6,466 nt of DNA, from positions 1 through 6,466 of the forward strand of contig CAMWKN010000089.1 in assembly GCA_947174825.1 (NCBI GenBank), in the 5' to 3' direction. Of the stretch, positions 4,087-6,466 are shown in pieces; the first letter of the stretch is position 1, and every line of letters begins with the position of its first letter. A program made the translations under genes and the position numbers. A model generated the notes under the pieces. It saw nothing but the letters and a program-made list of their open reading frames with translations, did no database searches and was not told the DNA's origin. This stretch comes from an uncultured Clostridium sp. (GTDB taxonomy: Bacteria > Bacillota_A > Clostridia > Lachnospirales > Lachnospiraceae).

Positions 4087-6366
4087 ATGAAATTGAAACA
4101 ACGTAGCAAGAAGGCGGCAGCATGGGGACTGACAGCTGCTATGTGTATTTCTTCTCTGTTCACGTCTGGACAGACGGCAGTGATCAAGGCAGAAGAAACG
4201 GATGCAGAGGAATCGGTAGTAACGCTGAGTAATCCTGTGATTGAGGCAGAGAAAGGGCATGTGGTATGGGATTGCATTTATTTTGGTAATTACTGGCAGA
4301 AGAAGTATATCCCACAGCCGGGAAATGTGCCGGAAGAAGGGGAAGATGATGTGGTACATACCGATGATGATGGCACGAAATATATTGTCCGGGCAGACAA
4401 GAACTGTTATAAGTATGAGCCGATCAAGTGGCGTGTCCTGTCTGTCAATGAGGATGGCACAGATGCGTTTGTGATGGCAGACAAGACTCTGGATGCCAAG
4501 ACCTTTTATAGTGATACTGACACAAGGAATACCGCTACATGGGAGAATAGTGACGTTCGTGAATGGCTGAATGAAACATTTATGGAGGCGGCATTTTCAG
4601 AGGAGGAGCAGGAAGCTATTGCGACTACGGAGATTGATAATCTCAGAAATCCTTATTATGATGGCGATATAGAAACATCCGGTGAGGATGGTGAGCCAAC
4701 ACAGGATCGTATTTATCTGGCATCGCTTGATGATATGTTAAAGGAGGAATATGGTTTTATAAATAATTATGTTCCTGATGAAAGTAAATTTCGTGAGACA
4801 CAGGCAAGAGATTTTGAAGCTACAGATTTTACAAAATCCTGTAGAGATGAAGAGGGGAATAGTTATGCAGATAATTATTTGTTAAGAACTCTGGGGGCTT
4901 TTGAGCACTACGTTCTTAGTGTCAATGGTGGAGGTGTAAGTCCGGTATCTCAGTTGTTTGGAACCGAGGTCGATCATAAGTTGTGTGGGATTCGCCCGGT
5001 ACTTCATTTGGATTTGACCAAGTTGGAAAACTGGGAATATGCAGGCAAGGTGAAACAGGATAAAACGGAAATTGCACCGGATGCCACACCGGTTGTACCG
5101 ACAGAGCGTCCCGCCGCACAGCCGGGTGTCACGATGGCACCGGGACAGACTTATCCGAAGAATCCGGTTGTGAATGCAGCGGAATTGGAAAAAAATACAT
5201 GGGACTGCATCTATTTTGGAAATTATTATAATACGAAGATTACCCCGTCGGTATTGGCGTCATCAGAAGATAACTATACCGTGCAGACCGATGAAGAGGA
5301 AAATAAGTATCTTGTTTACCGTGATCATGGATATTTTCAATATGAGCCGATCAAGTGGCGTGTTCTTTCCATCAATGAGGATGGTACGGATGCGTTTGTG
5401 ATGGCAGATCAGGTGCTTGATGCAATACAATATTACAGGGATGGTTCTGTGGAGATCACATGGGAGAAGAGTGATGCGAGAGTGTGGTTGAATGATACAT
5501 TTATGAAGACTGCTTTTACCGAATCAGAAATAGATGCAATCAAAGAAACGACAGTAACGACGGCAGACAATCAATGGTCAGGGGAAGCTGGTGGGAACGA
5601 TACGAGTGACAAGATCTATCTTCCATCCATTGAGGAGATGTTGGAGCTTTCCTATGGGTTTAGCAGTGATAAGGATGAGGGAGCTACACGAAATTTTACA
5701 ACTACGGATTATGCAAAATGTGAGGTGGAACAGGATGGGGGAACGAGTAATGCTTATGATAGATATTGGCTGCGCTCACAGGGGTCAAAAGCCGCTCATC
5801 CTGCACGGATAGGAACTTTCTGGGGGTTTGATGGTGCCATGGACGTGTTGCCGAGCGAGGGTAATTCTACGAGTAGATATGGCATTCGCCCGGTTATGCA
5901 TGTTGATTTATCGGACACGACACTTTGGACATATGCTGGACAGGTAACGCCGAAGGGAGTTGTTGTGCCGAAAGAACCGACACAGACAGAAGAGCCGACA
6001 CAGAACCCACAGCCGACACAGAATTCACAGACCGTTCAACCGACACAGAACCCACAGACAACAGAGCCGGAAGTTAAAAAACCTGGAAAACCGAAAATCA
6101 AAAACCTGAAAAATAAGAAAGGAAAGAAAGTCACAGTCACTCTTTCTAAAAAGGTTTCCGGTGCCACAGGATATCAGGTGGCATATGCCACAAAGTCCTC
6201 TATGAAAGGGCAGAAGACAAAGTCCTTTAAGGGTACCAGTGTGACGATAAAGGGTTTGAAAAAGAAGAAAACATATTATTTCCGTGTGCGGGCGTATACG
6301 AAGAAAAATGGGAAAACCGTATATGGCAGCTGGGGAAATAAAAAGAAGATAAAAATAAAAAAATAA
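4087..6366 (+). CDS. secreted protein with two DUF6273-like domains and a C-terminal FnIII-like domain, 759 aa
   Basis: This is an exported protein of unknown function, probably a target of the adjacent ECF sigma factor. Layout: signal peptide 1-36 (KLKQRSKK start, hydrophobic core to about 27); first repeat domain 60-320; Pro/Thr linker 330-360; second repeat domain 371-620; PTQ-rich linker 628-662; lysine-rich fibronectin-III-like domain 666-757 (SGATGYQVAYATKS, then the YYFRVRAYTKKNGK strand). Both repeats share WDCIYFGNY, YEPIKWRVLS.NEDGTDAFVMAD, a TWE.SD.R.WLN..FM..AF segment and GIRPV.H.DL, the hallmarks I associate with DUF6273. The fold may be related to C-type lectin or formylglycine-generating-enzyme-like domains; that is inference. 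No catalytic residues can be assigned and no sorting signal is present. ATG 4087 is chosen by GGAGGA at 4075-4080; ATG 4063 lacks a site. Confidence 0.85.
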   Translation: MKLKQRSKKAAAWGLTAAMCISSLFTSGQTAVIKAEETDAEESVVTLSNPVIEAEKGHVVWDCIYFGNYWQKKYIPQPGNVPEEGEDDVVHTDDDGTKYIVRADKNCYKYEPIKWRVLSVNEDGTDAFVMADKTLDAKTFYSDTDTRNTATWENSDVREWLNETFMEAAFSEEEQEAIATTEIDNLRNPYYDGDIETSGEDGEPTQDRIYLASLDDMLKEEYGFINNYVPDESKFRETQARDFEATDFTKSCRDEEGNSYADNYLLRTLGAFEHYVLSVNGGGVSPVSQLFGTEVDHKLCGIRPVLHLDLTKLENWEYAGKVKQDKTEIAPDATPVVPTERPAAQPGVTMAPGQTYPKNPVVNAAELEKNTWDCIYFGNYYNTKITPSVLASSEDNYTVQTDEEENKYLVYRDHGYFQYEPIKWRVLSINEDGTDAFVMADQVLDAIQYYRDGSVEITWEKSDARVWLNDTFMKTAFTESEIDAIKETTVTTADNQWSGEAGGNDTSDKIYLPSIEEMLELSYGFSSDKDEGATRNFTTTDYAKCEVEQDGGTSNAYDRYWLRSQGSKAAHPARIGTFWGFDGAMDVLPSEGNSTSRYGIRPVMHVDLSDTTLWTYAGQVTPKGVVVPKEPTQTEEPTQNPQPTQNSQTVQPTQNPQTTEPEVKKPGKPKIKNLKNKKGKKVTVTLSKKVSGATGYQVAYATKSSMKGQKTKSFKGTSVTIKGLKKKKTYYFRVRAYTKKNGKTVYGSWGNKKKIKIKK
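4264..5046 (+). repeat. first DUF6273-like repeat within the secreted protein
   Basis: This codes for residues 60-320, from WDCIYFGNYW to the GIRPVLHLDL and WEYAGKV end. Within it, 4414-4481 matches 5341-5408 at about 62 of 68 bases. The core that reads YWLRSQGS in copy two is YLLRTLGA here, so this copy has drifted at a normally conserved position. Confidence 0.8.
5197..5946 (+). repeat. second DUF6273-like repeat within the secreted protein
   Basis: This codes for residues 371-620, from WDCIYFGNYY to GIRPVMHVDL and WTYAGQV. It keeps the WLRS motif usual for the family. The 68-bp block 5341-5408 is nearly identical to one in copy one, in contrast to weak DNA similarity elsewhere in the repeat. 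Confidence 0.8.
5977..6069 (+). repeat. short tandem repeats coding for a PTQ-rich linker
   Basis: CCGACACAG recurs at 5977, 5995, 6013 and 6040, giving an 18-bp period and then one 27-bp step. It encodes PTQTEE, PTQNPQ, PTQNSQ and PTQNPQ units. It is a flexible spacer between the second repeat domain and the FnIII-like domain, and such a tract can vary in copy number by slippage. Confidence 0.7.
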
Positions 6367-6389
6367 AAAAGAGCAAGCTAAAAATAAAT

Positions 6390-6466
6390 ATGAACACTAT
6401 AATAAAAAAGGGATTTGCTGGTTTTATGGCGGCAGTTATGCTGACCGGAATTATTCAGGTGGCACA
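6390..6466 (+). CDS. 5' end of another exported protein (partial)
   Basis: An open frame starts at ATG 6390 and runs off the window end. Its first 25 residues look like a signal peptide: MNTIIKKGF, then a hydrophobic core AGFMAAVMLTGIIQVA. It begins 24 bp after the stop of the DUF6273-like protein gene with no terminator between, so the two are probably co-transcribed from the ECF-type promoter at 3962-3990. The Shine-Dalgarno site is poor (only AGAG at 6370-6373), so ATG 6390 is tentative. The product cannot be named. Confidence 0.55.
   Translation, partial: MNTIIKKGFAGFMAAVMLTGIIQVA

Noticed and set aside
3982..4359. Minus-strand 125-codon frame over the ECF promoter and the start of the secreted gene
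   Set aside because: It is antisense to a well-supported gene and promoter, His/Cys/Arg-rich with no recognisable domain.
5977..6069. CRISPR-like array from regularly spaced repeats
   Set aside because: The repeats are short, in frame and encode a PTQ linker; there are no unique spacers.

Overview
The base composition is AT-rich, the Shine-Dalgarno sites are strong (GGAGG type), and the secreted proteins are rich in lysine with Big_2-like and fibronectin-III-like domains. Together with a short ECF sigma factor paired to a one-pass membrane anti-sigma protein, this suggests a Gram-positive anaerobe of the Clostridia, most likely a gut Lachnospiraceae relative. The genus cannot be named from the sequence alone.

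Left part (1-1404). Positions 1-209 hold no intact gene, but they contain what looks like the decayed C-terminal end of a plus-strand membrane protein. A strong bidirectional terminator (210-256) follows. Next is a minus-strand gene for a secreted 305-residue protein with a Big_2-like domain and an unassigned C-terminal half. It has a good sigma-A promoter at 1242-1270.

Middle (1405-2369). A plus-strand GNAT acetyltransferase converges on a small minus-strand XRE/Cro-type regulator. The XRE gene is divergent from the sigma factor gene. The 251-bp region between them is dense with signals: the XRE promoter, a pair of direct repeats spaced one helical turn apart, a sigma-A promoter whose spacer holds an 8-bp-arm palindrome, and an ECF-type promoter.

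Right part (2370-6466). An ECF sigma factor gene overlaps the gene of a membrane-anchored anti-sigma factor. Next comes a large secreted protein with two copies of a DUF6273-like domain and a C-terminal fibronectin-III-like domain. The start of a further exported protein runs off the window. The key observation is a bipartite element, TTGGGAAC-N16-GTATC, found once upstream of the sigma gene and once upstream of the secreted-protein gene. Spacing is identical and 23 of 29 positions match. This is the layout expected for an ECF sigma factor that activates its own operon and an adjacent envelope or secretion operon. The inferred circuit is: basal sigma-A transcription, possibly repressed by the XRE protein; a signal sensed by the anti-sigma ectodomain; sigma release; then positive feedback and induction of the exported proteins.
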